34,026 nucleotides of DNA from Bacillota bacterium (GTDB lineage Bacteria; Bacillota; Clostridia; Christensenellales; DTU072), in contig WQYD01000014.1 of assembly GCA_009781445.1 (NCBI GenBank), positions 1 to 34,026 of the forward strand. Direction: 5' to 3'. The stretch's first letter is position 1. Every line of letters starts with the position of its first letter. Positions 1 to 7,184 of the stretch are shown here, piece after piece. Position numbers and translations under genes: made by a program. Under the pieces are notes generated by a model. It saw nothing but the letters and a program-made list of their open reading frames with translations. It was not told the origin of the DNA and did not search any database.

Positions 1-17
1 AGTTGTACGGTTTTTAG

Positions 18-147
18 AGGTGGTTGGTGGCTGGTAGCTCTGTCGCCTGTGCCGTGGGTTGCACCCACGGTTATGCAAATCCTGCCCGCATCGGGGCAGT
101 TACGGATTTATCCATAATTCTGCATTCTGAATTCTGAATTCTTAATT
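18..147 (-). repeat. Hairpin module plus ATTCTGA cassette, copy 1 (inverted relative to 8714-8838)
   Basis: Read on the minus strand, this is an ATTCTGA-type cassette (117-144, four 7-bp units: ATTCTGC, ATTCTGA, ATTCTGA, ATTCTTA), a joint TTATGGATAAATCC, a CTGCCC/GGGCAG stem, a TGCATAA linker, and the stem CCGTGGGTGCAACCCACGG. It then runs into G/T-rich 7-mers (GGTTGGT, GGCTGGT). The same order recurs in opposite orientation at 8714-8838, with the second stem identical and the first-stem loop changed. No ORF is supported here. I infer a dispersed intergenic repeat of unknown function. Confidence 0.75.
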
Positions 148-270
148 ATTCTGTTGCTATGGCAACGGAATCACCGCCACTTGCCCCAAACGGGGCAAAT
201 ATCACTGCCTGTAGCAAACAGGCAATATCATTCTGAAAGAATCTCACTTTTCCGAAGGAAAAATTTCATT
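148..270. repeat. Tandem array of short hairpins separated by ATATCATT-like spacers
   Basis: Five small inverted repeats follow one another: GTTGC/GCAAC, TTGCCCC/GGGGCAA (181-198), TGCCTGT/ACAGGCA (206-224), ATTCT/AGAAT, and TTTTCC/GGAAAA (248-262). The larger terminator hairpin at 271-309 follows. The stems differ in sequence, but the spacers between them are alike: ATATCACT, ATATCATT, ATCTCACT, ATTTCATT. No coding frame is supported. This could be a structured leader or trailer RNA or a mosaic repeat. The spacers resemble the centre of the 20-bp core found elsewhere in the window. Confidence 0.7.
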
Positions 271-309
271 GCAAAAGGGCTAAATTTCTCAGAAATTTAG
301 CCCTTTTGC
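271..309 (-). terminator. Perfect 19-bp-arm hairpin after tRNA-Leu
   Basis: Arms GCAAAAGGGCTAAATTTCT and AGAAATTTAGCCCTTTTGC are perfect complements around one central base. The hairpin starts directly at the CCA end of the minus-strand tRNA and is followed on that strand by a broken T-rich run (AAATTTTTCC). This fits an intrinsic terminator for the tRNA transcript, although the T-run is displaced by about 6 nt. Confidence 0.65.
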
Positions 310-396
310 TGGTGCCGTTGATCGGGGTCGAACCGATATGAAGTTGCCTTCGAGGGATTTTAAGTCCCTTGCGTCTGCCTGTTCCGCCACAACGGC
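310..396 (-). tRNA. tRNA-Leu (anticodon UAA)
   Basis: The minus strand folds as an 87-nt tRNA including an encoded CCA. The acceptor stem GCCGTTG pairs with CAACGGC and the discriminator is A. The anticodon stem AGGGA/TCCCT encloses CTTAAAA, giving anticodon TAA. The long variable arm (CGAAGGCAACTTCA region) is the leucine class II type. The T loop GGTTCGACC is intact. It reads UUA and UUG codons. Confidence 0.97.
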
Positions 397-419
397 ATAA
401 TTATTTGATATATTTAATG

Positions 420-449
420 ATTATATTGATTTGACAACATTATACTCAA
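420..449 (-). promoter_or_regulatory. Promoter of tRNA-Leu
   Basis: On the minus strand, TTGAGT and TATAAT are separated by 18 nt and lie about 25 nt upstream of the tRNA 5' end. Two further TATAAT boxes occur upstream at 439-444 and 461-466, so tandem promoters are possible. Confidence 0.55.
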
Positions 450-639
450 TGTATTTTATGATTATACTGATTTTTTGAACTCTTTGCAAGTAAATGAAGC
501 ACATTTAGGTGCATTTGTTAGTACAATTTTTGGATTAACTTCCGTAATGTAAAGTAAAAAACTTTTTAAACTTTCCATGCACCCGCTACGATTATATTTT
601 TGCAAAGCATTTTATATGTGCCGTTTGATTGTGGCTAAT

Positions 640-664
640 ATTCTGTAGCTATAGCAACAGAATT
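640..664. repeat. Small palindrome, ATTCTGTAGCTATAGCAACAGAAT type
   Basis: An imperfect palindrome of about 24 bp. Related copies lie at 148-171 (ATTCTGTTGCTATGGC...) and 31026-31049 (GTAGCCATAGCTAC). All three are intergenic. The function is unknown. Confidence 0.55.
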
Positions 665-747
665 TGAGATATTTCAAGCCAAAAATCAAAACTGCACACT
701 TTGGCTTTAAGTTCTAAAAACTATGCCACCAAATCGCAAATATCATG

Positions 748-776
748 TTGACAATCTATTACGGGTTTAATATAAT
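748..776 (+). promoter_or_regulatory. Consensus sigma-70-type promoter for mgtC
   Basis: A perfect TTGACA (748-753) and a perfect TATAAT (771-776) are separated by 17 nt. This is the best promoter match in the window. The predicted start near 783 gives a 5' leader of about 38 nt before the mgtC ATG. Confidence 0.85.
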
Positions 777-793
777 TGAGGTAACTACTAAAA

Positions 794-808
794 GCGCGCA
801 TAGCGCGC
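794..808 (+). promoter_or_regulatory. GC-rich hairpin abutting the mgtC ribosome binding site
   Basis: GCGCGC-ATA-GCGCGC forms a 6-bp all-GC stem with a 3-nt loop. It is followed directly by GGGGGA (809-814), the likely ribosome binding site 6 nt before the ATG. The stem could influence access to that site, but no alternative pairing is seen, so a switch is not supported. Confidence 0.45.
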
Positions 809-820
809 GGGGGAAAAAAT

Positions 821-1495
821 ATGTGGGAAAATTTTTTAACTGAATTAACTTATCTTGGGCAGGTTTTGCTGGCTTTTGTGCTTGGGTTCATTGTGGGCTT
901 GGAACGCAAAATGAGGTATAAGGAAGCGGGCCCAAGGACGCACGCGATTGTGGCAGGCGGTGCGGCGTTAATGCTTCTTGTGGGAAAATTCGGCTTTGAG
1001 GGCGCGAACGAAGGCGCAAGGGTTGCGGGGCAAATAGTAACGGGTATCGGCTTTTTGGGCGCAGGTTTAATCATGTTTAGGCGCGATTCGTTGCGCGGCG
1101 TTACCACGGCAGCGGGAATTTGGGCTACGGCAGGCATAGGCATGGCTTCGGGCGCAGGAATGTATGTCCTTGCTGTGGGCGGAACGGTGTTTATTATCGG
1201 CGTGCAGTTCGTTTTACATTTAAAAATTCCGCTTTTCAGAACAAAACGCTACTATTTTTACAAAATTAAATTTATAGCACACAAGGACGAAAATGAAAAT
1301 GAAAAGATTAAAACCTTGTTCGGCGTATCAAATTTTAGCAGGATAAACTATTTTAATGTGGGCGAAGAGATTAACGCGATAGCGGAAATCAGCACAAACC
1401 ACCTGATTTCGGACGATGAATTCAGGACGATAATGTTTAGCAATGATTTTATCATTTCGCTTGAAAGAATATATCAAAGCGATGGCAAAGATTAG
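821..1495 (+). CDS. mgtC: MgtC/SapB family membrane protein
   Basis: A 224-aa inner-membrane protein. The N-terminal half is a hydrophobic bundle of about four to five helices with the family signatures FIVGLERK near residue 23, GPRTHAI near 37 and GIGFLGAGLI near 75. The C-terminal part from about 145 is soluble and fits the ACT-like domain of longer MgtC proteins. The family is known for roles in Mg2+ limitation and acid or intramacrophage adaptation, where MgtC affects F-type ATP synthase; it is not itself a proven Mg2+ transporter. The ATG follows a strong GGGGGA site and a consensus promoter. It lies 85 nt before the flavoprotein genes, which have their own possible promoter. No mgtA/B pump gene or Mg2+ riboswitch is evident. 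The family call is secure; the physiological role here is not. Confidence 0.92.
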   Translation: MWENFLTELTYLGQVLLAFVLGFIVGLERKMRYKEAGPRTHAIVAGGAALMLLVGKFGFEGANEGARVAGQIVTGIGFLGAGLIMFRRDSLRGVTTAAGIWATAGIGMASGAGMYVLAVGGTVFIIGVQFVLHLKIPLFRTKRYYFYKIKFIAHKDENENEKIKTLFGVSNFSRINYFNVGEEINAIAEISTNHLISDDEFRTIMFSNDFIISLERIYQSDGKD

Positions 1496-1506
1496 ATAGA
1501 AAAGGA

Positions 1507-1535
1507 TAGATTATACGCGGTTTATGTAGTATAAT
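1507..1535 (+). promoter_or_regulatory. Possible promoter for the flavoprotein operon
   Basis: A TATAAT at 1530-1535 has a weak -35 match (TAGATT, 1507-1512) 17 nt upstream. It lies in the mgtC to oxidoreductase gap. The operon may also be read through from mgtC. Confidence 0.5.
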
Positions 1536-1580
1536 GTTCTTATAAAGAAATAATTAAAGAAAATAAGGTGGGTGGCAATA

Positions 1581-3008
1581 ATGTACGATATAGCAATTAT
1601 CGGCGCAGGTGTTATTGGTTCGGCGGTGGCAAGGGAATTATCGCGCTACAAGCTAAAAATTTTGGTGCTTGAAAAGGAACTTGACGCTTGCGTGGGAACA
1701 TCTAAGGCGAATTCGGGAATTGTTCACGCTGGATACGATCCTGAAAAGCATACCCTTATGGCGAAACTTAATGCGGACGGCAATAAAGCGTACGATAAAC
1801 TGGCAAAGGAATTAAGCGTTCCTTTTAAAAGAAACGGTTCGCTTGTGGTTGCGTTTGATGACGAACAGCTTGCGCATATCATGAAACTTTACGAACGCGG
1901 AATTGAAAACGGCATACCAAAATTAAGAATTATAGGACACGCCGAACTTTTAAAACTTGAACCCAACATTAATCCCGAAGCAAAAGGCGCGCTTTTGGCG
2001 GAAACCGCAGGCGTGGTTGATCCTATGCTTTTAACGATTTCATTGCTTGAAAACGCGGTTATGAACGGCGCGGAATGTAAATTTGATTTTGAAGTGAAGT
2101 CCATTACCCCCGAAAACGGCGGTTATACCTTAAAATCTGACACCGAATCCGTTTCTGCAAAATTTGTGGTGAATGCGGGCGGTGTTTATTCGGATAAAAT
2201 TAACGATATGGTTGCACCCCCGCGCTTTAAGGTTAACCCGAGAAGGGGGCATTACTTCTTGCTTGATAAAAGCGAGGAAGGAATTGTAAAGCACACTGTT
2301 TTCCCCTGCCCTACCAAAATCGGTAAGGGAATTTTGGTTGCGCCCACAGCACACGGAAATATAATTTTAGGCCCTGCGTCTGACGATATTGACGATAGGG
2401 AAAACCTTGGAACTTCTGAGGATTGCTTGAACCTTGTGCGCAAAGGTGCGCGCCTTTTGGTAGCCAAGGCTACAACAAGGAACGCAATCAGGGTTTTTGC
2501 AGGCATGAGGGCTGAACCAGATACAGACGATTTCATAATTGAAGAAGCAAAAGGCGCGAAGAACTTTTTGAATATTGCAGGCATAAAATCCCCTGGATTA
2601 ACAGCTATGCCCGCTATTGCAGAATATGCGGTAAATCTTCTTAAAGATATGGGGCTTTCTTTAGAAAAAAATAAGAAGTTTAACCCTATTGTGGAAAGAT
2701 CTTTATTTATTGATTTAAGCGAAAAAGAACAAGCAAAGTTAATTAAAAAGAATCCGCTTTACGGCAGGATTATTTGCAGATGCGAAAATATCACTGAGGG
2801 CGATATTGTGGACGCGGTTAACCGCCCAATGGGTGCGACAACGGTAGACGGCGTGAAAAGGCGTTGCCGTGCAGGTATGGGCAGATGCCAAGGCGGTTTC
2901 TGTGGCCCGAAAGTTCAAGAGATTTTATCAAGGGAACTAAACAAACCTCTTGATTCGGTGGTTCTTGAAAAGAAATCCTCTTTTATCCTCACAGGAAAAA
3001 CTAAGTAA
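1581..3008 (+). CDS. FAD-dependent oxidoreductase with C-terminal BFD-like [2Fe-2S] domain (GlpA-like)
   Basis: A 475-aa cytoplasmic flavoprotein of the DAO / glycerol-3-phosphate dehydrogenase type. The FAD-binding GAGVIG is at residues 8-13, followed by the ELSRY and LEKE context typical of the fold. The C-terminal BFD-like domain starts near 397, with CRC and CRAGMGRCQGGFC motifs that would hold a [2Fe-2S] cluster. The ORF track starts at a GTG 9 nt upstream, but AAGGTGGGTGG sits before the ATG at 1581, so I choose that ATG. The next two genes complete a three-gene set common in Firmicutes and Thermotogae, often annotated as anaerobic glycerol-3-phosphate dehydrogenase-like. The exact substrate cannot be read from sequence; L-2-hydroxyglutarate oxidase-like activity is an alternative. 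No glycerol kinase or facilitator gene is in the window. Confidence 0.88.
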   Translation: MYDIAIIGAGVIGSAVARELSRYKLKILVLEKELDACVGTSKANSGIVHAGYDPEKHTLMAKLNADGNKAYDKLAKELSVPFKRNGSLVVAFDDEQLAHIMKLYERGIENGIPKLRIIGHAELLKLEPNINPEAKGALLAETAGVVDPMLLTISLLENAVMNGAECKFDFEVKSITPENGGYTLKSDTESVSAKFVVNAGGVYSDKINDMVAPPRFKVNPRRGHYFLLDKSEEGIVKHTVFPCPTKIGKGILVAPTAHGNIILGPASDDIDDRENLGTSEDCLNLVRKGARLLVAKATTRNAIRVFAGMRAEPDTDDFIIEEAKGAKNFLNIAGIKSPGLTAMPAIAEYAVNLLKDMGLSLEKNKKFNPIVERSLFIDLSEKEQAKLIKKNPLYGRIICRCENITEGDIVDAVNRPMGATTVDGVKRRCRAGMGRCQGGFCGPKVQEILSRELNKPLDSVVLEKKSSFILTGKTK

Positions 3009-3020
3009 GGAAGGGTGAAT

Positions 3021-4286
3021 ATGAAAAATTACGATATTGTGGTAATAGGCGGTGGCCCTGCGGGGTTGGCGGCGGCGATTGAAGCCAAAAAGCAAGGAAT
3101 TAAAAAAGTTCTTGTGATTGAACGCGATATAGAACTCGGCGGAATTTTGCAACAGTGCATACATAACGGTTTCGGGGTGCATATCTTTAAGGAAGAACTT
3201 ACTGGCCCTGAATATGCGCAAAGATATATCAATATGGCGCGTGAGGAAAATATTGAATTGCTTATGGATACCATAGTAACTTCAATTACTAAAGATAAAC
3301 GCGTGCGCGCCACGAATTGTGGTGGAATTTTGGATATTCAAGCCAAAGCTATTGTTCTAACCATGGGTTGCCGTGAAAGAACAAGGGGTGCTTGCGCCAT
3401 TCCGGGGGATAGGCCTTCGGGGGTGCTAACCGCAGGCGCGGCGCAGAGATTCATTAACATTGAGGGCTATAATGTGGGCAAAAAGGTTATTATCCTTGGC
3501 GCAGGCGATATAGGCATGATTATGGCAAGGCGCATTGTGCTTGAGGGCGGTGAGGTTATCGCCGTGCTTGCACGCGGAAATATTGTGAAGGGGCTAACAA
3601 GGAATATCGTGCAATGCCTTGATCATTACAATATTCCCCTGCTTATGAATCATAATATAATAGAGATTAAGGGCAAAGAACGCATGACAAGCGTGGTTGT
3701 GGCACAGACGGACGAAAGAAAAGATGTTATCCCCGGTACGGAAAAAGAATATGAATGCGATACCCTGCTTTTATCTGTGGGGCTGATACCCGAAAACGAA
3801 CTTTCAAGGCAAGCAGGCATTATTATTGATAGAAAAACAAGCGGGCCTGTGGTGAATGAAAGCATGGAAACTTCGGTTGAAGGCATTTTTGCTTCGGGCA
3901 ATGTGGTTCATGTGCATGATGTGGTGGATTTCGTTACCGAAGAAAGTTGCAGGGCTGGCAGGAATGCGGCGCGGTATGTGAAAGGCGAAATTTCTGCCGA
4001 ATCGGAAGCTATGAATGTGGTGGTTTCGGGCGGACTTAGCTATTGCGTTCCTCACAAAATCCGCCTTTCGGCAATGCCCGATAAAATGGATTTATTTTTG
4101 AGGGTGGAAGATATTTACCCCGAAGCCAAAATTGTAATCAAAAACCAAGGCAAAGAACTTGCACGCTTTAAGAAAACGCACTTAACCCCCGGGGAAATGA
4201 TTAAGCAAACGGTGGTAAAGGCACTATTTAAGGATTGCAAAGGCGATTTGGAAATCACTCTTGAAGTAGAAGGCGGTAAGAAATAA
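3021..4286 (+). CDS. NAD(P)/FAD-dependent oxidoreductase (GlpB/HcnA-like subunit)
   Basis: A 421-aa protein with two Rossmann folds. The FAD site GGGPAG is at residues 10-15, and a second dinucleotide site, ILGAGDIG, is near 160. GILQQCIHNGFG near 43 and CRERTRG near 117 are typical of the pyridine nucleotide-disulfide-type oxidoreductases paired with GlpA-like proteins. No redox-active CxxxxC disulfide is seen at the usual place. The track start is a GTG at 3015, but AAGGAAGG precedes the ATG at 3021, which I use. It begins 12 nt after its upstream partner and ends 2 nt before the DUF1667 gene, so the three are almost certainly co-transcribed and probably form one complex passing electrons from substrate to an acceptor. 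Confidence 0.88.
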   Translation: MKNYDIVVIGGGPAGLAAAIEAKKQGIKKVLVIERDIELGGILQQCIHNGFGVHIFKEELTGPEYAQRYINMAREENIELLMDTIVTSITKDKRVRATNCGGILDIQAKAIVLTMGCRERTRGACAIPGDRPSGVLTAGAAQRFINIEGYNVGKKVIILGAGDIGMIMARRIVLEGGEVIAVLARGNIVKGLTRNIVQCLDHYNIPLLMNHNIIEIKGKERMTSVVVAQTDERKDVIPGTEKEYECDTLLLSVGLIPENELSRQAGIIIDRKTSGPVVNESMETSVEGIFASGNVVHVHDVVDFVTEESCRAGRNAARYVKGEISAESEAMNVVVSGGLSYCVPHKIRLSAMPDKMDLFLRVEDIYPEAKIVIKNQGKELARFKKTHLTPGEMIKQTVVKALFKDCKGDLEITLEVEGGKK

Positions 4287-4288
4287 TT

Positions 4289-4639
4289 ATGGAAAAAGAT
4301 CTTGTTTGCATTGTTTGCCCTATCGGGTGCAGGCTAAAAATTACAGGTAGCATTGAAAAAATGGTTGTGAGTGGCGGAAAATGCACCAAAGCCATAGGCT
4401 ACGCGCATGACGAATTAACCAACCCCACCCGTATGATTTGCACCACCGCAAGAATTAAAGGCGGAATTCATAAGGTGATTCCTGTGAAAACGGATAAGCC
4501 GATTAGAGATGAATTTAAATTTGATGTGGTGGAAGAAGTAAATAAACTTAACCTTGTGTCCCCTGTTAAAATGGGCGATATCGTGATAGCGAATGTTTGC
4601 GGAACAGATGTGAACATTGTGGCAGAGAGGGATATGTAA
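4289..4639 (+). CDS. DUF1667 protein, small cysteine-rich partner of the flavoproteins
   Basis: A 116-aa soluble protein. Cys7, Cys10 and Cys14 (CIVCPIGC) with Cys32 (GGKC) form a likely metal or Fe-S site. The ARIKGG and PVKTDKPI segments are conserved features of DUF1667. The family is found almost exclusively beside GlpA-like and GlpB-like oxidoreductases, so a role as a third, electron-transferring or structural subunit is a reasonable inference, not a demonstrated one. The ATG lies 2 nt after the preceding stop. Dispersed repeats begin about 20 nt after its stop codon. Confidence 0.88.
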   Translation: MEKDLVCIVCPIGCRLKITGSIEKMVVSGGKCTKAIGYAHDELTNPTRMICTTARIKGGIHKVIPVKTDKPIRDEFKFDVVEEVNKLNLVSPVKMGDIVIANVCGTDVNIVAERDM

Positions 4640-4662
4640 GGAAACAAAAAAGTAAAAACGGC

Positions 4663-4682
4663 GGAATCTAATTATCATTATA
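4663..4682 (+). repeat. 20-bp core repeat, copy 1
   Basis: GGAATCTAATTATCATTATA, one of ten intergenic copies of the core (consensus GGAATCTAAATATCATTATT). It lies between the DUF1667 gene and the inverted-end element that follows. The upstream flank is A-rich and does not show a clear 7-bp cassette. Confidence 0.75.
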
Positions 4683-4684
4683 TA

Positions 4685-4826
4685 TCAGCGCACAGCGCAC
4701 AGCGCACAATGAAGGATTCTAAATATCATTATTAACTAATCCGCAATTCGTGCTTTGTACTTCGTACTTCGTACTTAAATTAATTATTCCACCATTGTGC
4801 GCTGTGCATTGTGCGCTGTGCGCTGA
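4685..4826. repeat. 142-bp composite element with inverted GCGCACA-type ends, copy A
   Basis: The left end TCAGCGCACAGCGCACA... and the right end ...TGTGCGCTGTGCGCTGA are inverted copies made of 7-bp GCGCACA-like units (three units left, four right). Inside are the core (4714-4733, GGATTCT...), a joint, and a four-unit CGTACTT cassette at 4749-4776. A 154-bp relative with the same order lies at 20707-20860. It has the shape of a miniature inverted-repeat element, but I see no clear target-site duplication and no transposase. The right end stops 13 nt before the next gene's ATG. Confidence 0.8.
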
Positions 4827-4839
4827 AAAAATATTAAGA

Positions 4840-6633
4840 ATGAACAAACTTAAGGCTTACATATCCAAATTCATGTCCTCATTCACGGTTAAAATGAGTG
4901 AAAAACCCATTTTAATGACTGTGGTTTTGCTTTTGTTTGCCAACCTTATAATTTTAGCGGTTGCTTCGGTGGTTGCGATTGCGTTGCAGGCGGATTTGTA
5001 CGCAAATTATTTTACCGCTTTCGCGTCTGCCTTCCGCTGGCTGATTTTGCCTAACTCAATTTCACAGATAGATCAATCAGAACATTTTAGCACCCTTGTG
5101 CTTGCCATTGTGGTGGTTGTGTGCGGTATGATTTTATTCACAGGCACAATTATTGCGGTTGTTACCGCTTCACTCAGAGATTATATTGCAAAAATCGGCG
5201 GTGCTAAGGGAAAATTAAACTTATCAGATCATATTGTTATTTTAAATTATAACCGTGAGGTTACCACGATTCTTTCGGATTTAATGCACAGCGGCACGGA
5301 TACCACGGTGCTTATTTTATCGGATAAAACTAAGGAATTTGTGAAGGAAGATTTGGCTTCGGAAACTGCCTCAATGGAAGATCCTGCAAATTGCAAGCTA
5401 AGGCTTGTGGTTAGGCAAGGCAACCCGAATAACCTGCAAGATTTAAAAGAAATCGCGCTTGAAAAGGCGCGTGGCATTATCGTGATGAGTGCTGAAAATA
5501 ATAATTCGGATTTTAGCGCAATTAAACTTGCAATTAAATTATCCTCACTTGATATTCCCAAGACTTGCCCTATCGGAATTGAAACTGATTGCTACGGTTC
5601 GGCGAAAACAATCCGCCAATTACAGCAAGAAATTTCGGGGCTTAAGGATAAAAGCATTCAGCCATTTTCAAGCAGAAGAAAACTTGGGCAGTTTCTTGCT
5701 TTAACCATTATTAACCCCGATTTTTCGGGCGTGCTGAATGAACTTCTTTCATTTAAAGGTTGCGAATTTTACCCTGCCGAAGGAAAGGACATTGAACACT
5801 ATCTTGAAAATTACAGCAGGGTTGTGCCTGTGTTTGCTTCGGATAAAACTTATCTTCTTGCCGAAAGCCCTGAGTGCATTACGCAGAAAAGAATTGCGCC
5901 GTACAAAACTGACAGGATTTTACCCTTAAGCAAAAAAGCAACTGCACCGAAAGAAATTAAACTTTATCTAATAGGCGAAAATAATAAAATTGAATATATG
6001 CTTGAGGCTTTAAAAACTCAAAAAGCAAATGTTAAACTTTATAGCTACGATATAAATAATATTGAAAAATTTGCAAAAGATGTTTCCGAACAAGGGGACG
6101 AAAACAGCGTTGCCGTGATTTTAAGTGATGACACCGCCCCGCCCGAAAACCATGATTTAAATGTGTTCTTAACGCTTATTGAACTTGCAAAGCGCAAGAA
6201 TTATAACGAAAGATTATTTAAGGTGATTGCGGAAATTCTTGAACCCGAAAACCAATCAGGGATTAGCGAATTTCATGTGGAAAACATTATTGATTCCACA
6301 AAAATTGTAAGTTTTTTTGCCACAAAGCTAATTAGTGATCCGAGTGCAGGCTTGTTTTATGAGGATATTTTCTCACATACTTCAGATTTTTCGGATTTTT
6401 GGATTGATAAAGCCGAAAATTTATTTGATTTAACAGATTTAAAGCCCTTTAACTCTTATGCGGAATTTGTGCGCGCGGTTTATAACGGTTCGGGGAAAAC
6501 TCTGATACCTATCGGCATTCTTATTAACGGTAAAAATGAATTTTTCTGCGAAGAACTTGACACGCAAAGAAATTTTACAATAACCAACAACGATAAAATT
6601 ATTTATATGGCACTCAATGAAAAAACTATTTAA
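4840..6633 (+). CDS. CASTOR/POLLUX-like ion channel with RCK-type NAD-binding domains
   Basis: A 597-aa membrane protein. The first 30 residues of the ORF track version (start 4750) are translated from the repeat element, so I place the start at the ATG at 4840. Two transmembrane segments (about 24-48 and 85-110) precede a Rossmann-like RCK/TrkA-N domain starting HIVILNYNRE near 131; a second such domain starts near 375 (IKLYLIGENN). This matches bacterial relatives of the plant CASTOR/POLLUX cation channels. No TVGYG-type selectivity filter is present between the helices, so ion specificity is unknown. There is no clear Shine-Dalgarno, and the region upstream of the ATG is AAAAAATATTAAG. The 3' end overlaps the next gene by 17 nt. 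Confidence 0.8.
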   Translation: MNKLKAYISKFMSSFTVKMSEKPILMTVVLLLFANLIILAVASVVAIALQADLYANYFTAFASAFRWLILPNSISQIDQSEHFSTLVLAIVVVVCGMILFTGTIIAVVTASLRDYIAKIGGAKGKLNLSDHIVILNYNREVTTILSDLMHSGTDTTVLILSDKTKEFVKEDLASETASMEDPANCKLRLVVRQGNPNNLQDLKEIALEKARGIIVMSAENNNSDFSAIKLAIKLSSLDIPKTCPIGIETDCYGSAKTIRQLQQEISGLKDKSIQPFSSRRKLGQFLALTIINPDFSGVLNELLSFKGCEFYPAEGKDIEHYLENYSRVVPVFASDKTYLLAESPECITQKRIAPYKTDRILPLSKKATAPKEIKLYLIGENNKIEYMLEALKTQKANVKLYSYDINNIEKFAKDVSEQGDENSVAVILSDDTAPPENHDLNVFLTLIELAKRKNYNERLFKVIAEILEPENQSGISEFHVENIIDSTKIVSFFATKLISDPSAGLFYEDIFSHTSDFSDFWIDKAENLFDLTDLKPFNSYAEFVRAVYNGSGKTLIPIGILINGKNEFFCEELDTQRNFTITNNDKIIYMALNEKTI

Positions 6634-7075
6634 AGCACTTTTACTAATATTATTTTACATAATTAACTTTACTTGGGGGATACTGCAAAACCTTTTGGGT
6701 TTGGTGTTTTTAATTAAATACAGAAAATGCAGAAAGGAAAGGTATTACAATACTTTGCTAACCTATCATGAGGAAGGTTGGGGCGGAATTTCGCTTGGCA
6801 TTTTCCTATTTATAGGCGCAAAGCACAATGAGGCATGGCAAACAAAGGCACGCCCGCATGAATTGGGACACACAATTCAATCCTTAATTCTTGGGCCTTT
6901 ATTCTTAATTATTATCGGCTTGCCCTCTGTGATATGGTGCAACTTTTGCGTGAAGGTTTGGCGCAATCCTGAAAACAATAACGCAAAGTATGACGACTTT
7001 TATCCCGAAAGAAACGCTAACTGGATAGGCGAAAAAATTACGGGGATTCCGCTTGCGCGGGGAAATGATAGATAG
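6617..7075 (+). CDS. Small membrane protein with HELGH metalloprotease-like motif
   Basis: A 152-aa protein. A hydrophobic helix at about 5-33 is followed by a basic loop, then HELGH at 81-85, directly ahead of a second hydrophobic stretch (about 88-112). A C-terminal YDDFYPERNAN segment could give the third metal ligand (Glu131). HExxH followed by a downstream Glu is the gluzincin-type zinc site, so a membrane-embedded or membrane-bound peptidase is possible. Similar short proteins are common as hypotheticals, and I know of no demonstrated activity. The ATG lies inside the end of the channel gene in another frame, implying translational coupling and a possible functional link. No substrate can be inferred. 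Confidence 0.7.
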   Translation: MKKLFKALLLILFYIINFTWGILQNLLGLVFLIKYRKCRKERYYNTLLTYHEEGWGGISLGIFLFIGAKHNEAWQTKARPHELGHTIQSLILGPLFLIIIGLPSVIWCNFCVKVWRNPENNNAKYDDFYPERNANWIGEKITGIPLARGNDR

Positions 7076-7083
7076 ATCATTGA

Positions 7084-7170
7084 GGGCATAGGGCATAGGG
7101 TTTAGGGCATAGGGGTGGAATTAGTTTTTTCAGCGCACAGCGCACAATGGTGGAATCTAAATCTCATTAT
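7084..7170 (+). repeat. GGGCATA cassette, GCGCACA half-element and core copy 3
   Basis: A GGGCATA cassette (7084-7111, four units: GGGCATA, GGGCATA, GGGTTTA, GGGCATA) is followed by a solo GCGCACA end (TCAGCGCACAGCGCACAATGG from 7130) and the core variant GGAATCTAAATCTCATTATG at 7152-7171. The core ends about 14 nt before the ATG of the following symporter gene, which lacks a clear Shine-Dalgarno. Confidence 0.75.
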
Positions 7171-7184
7171 GGAATTTTGAACAT

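Larger units (their letters stand above)
397..747. other. AT-rich intergenic region, no gene
   Basis: I see no supported ORF. The stretch holds the tRNA promoter region (420-466) and, at 640-664, an ATTCTGTAGC/GCAACAGAAT palindrome related to those at 148-171 and 31026-31049. The rest is AT-rich sequence with no structure I can name. Confidence 0.5.

Noticed and set aside
310-396. tRNA-Leu as an integration site for a mobile island
   Set aside because: No integrase gene and no second copy of the tRNA 3' end are visible in the window.
777-820. Mg2+ riboswitch upstream of mgtC
   Set aside because: The predicted leader is only about 38 nt with one small hairpin, too short for the M-box or the enterobacterial mgtC leader.
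4750-4839. N-terminal 30 residues of the channel ORF in the track
   Set aside because: They are encoded by the CGTACTT cassette and GCGCACA end of a dispersed repeat that recurs elsewhere without coding; the ATG at 4840 is a better start.
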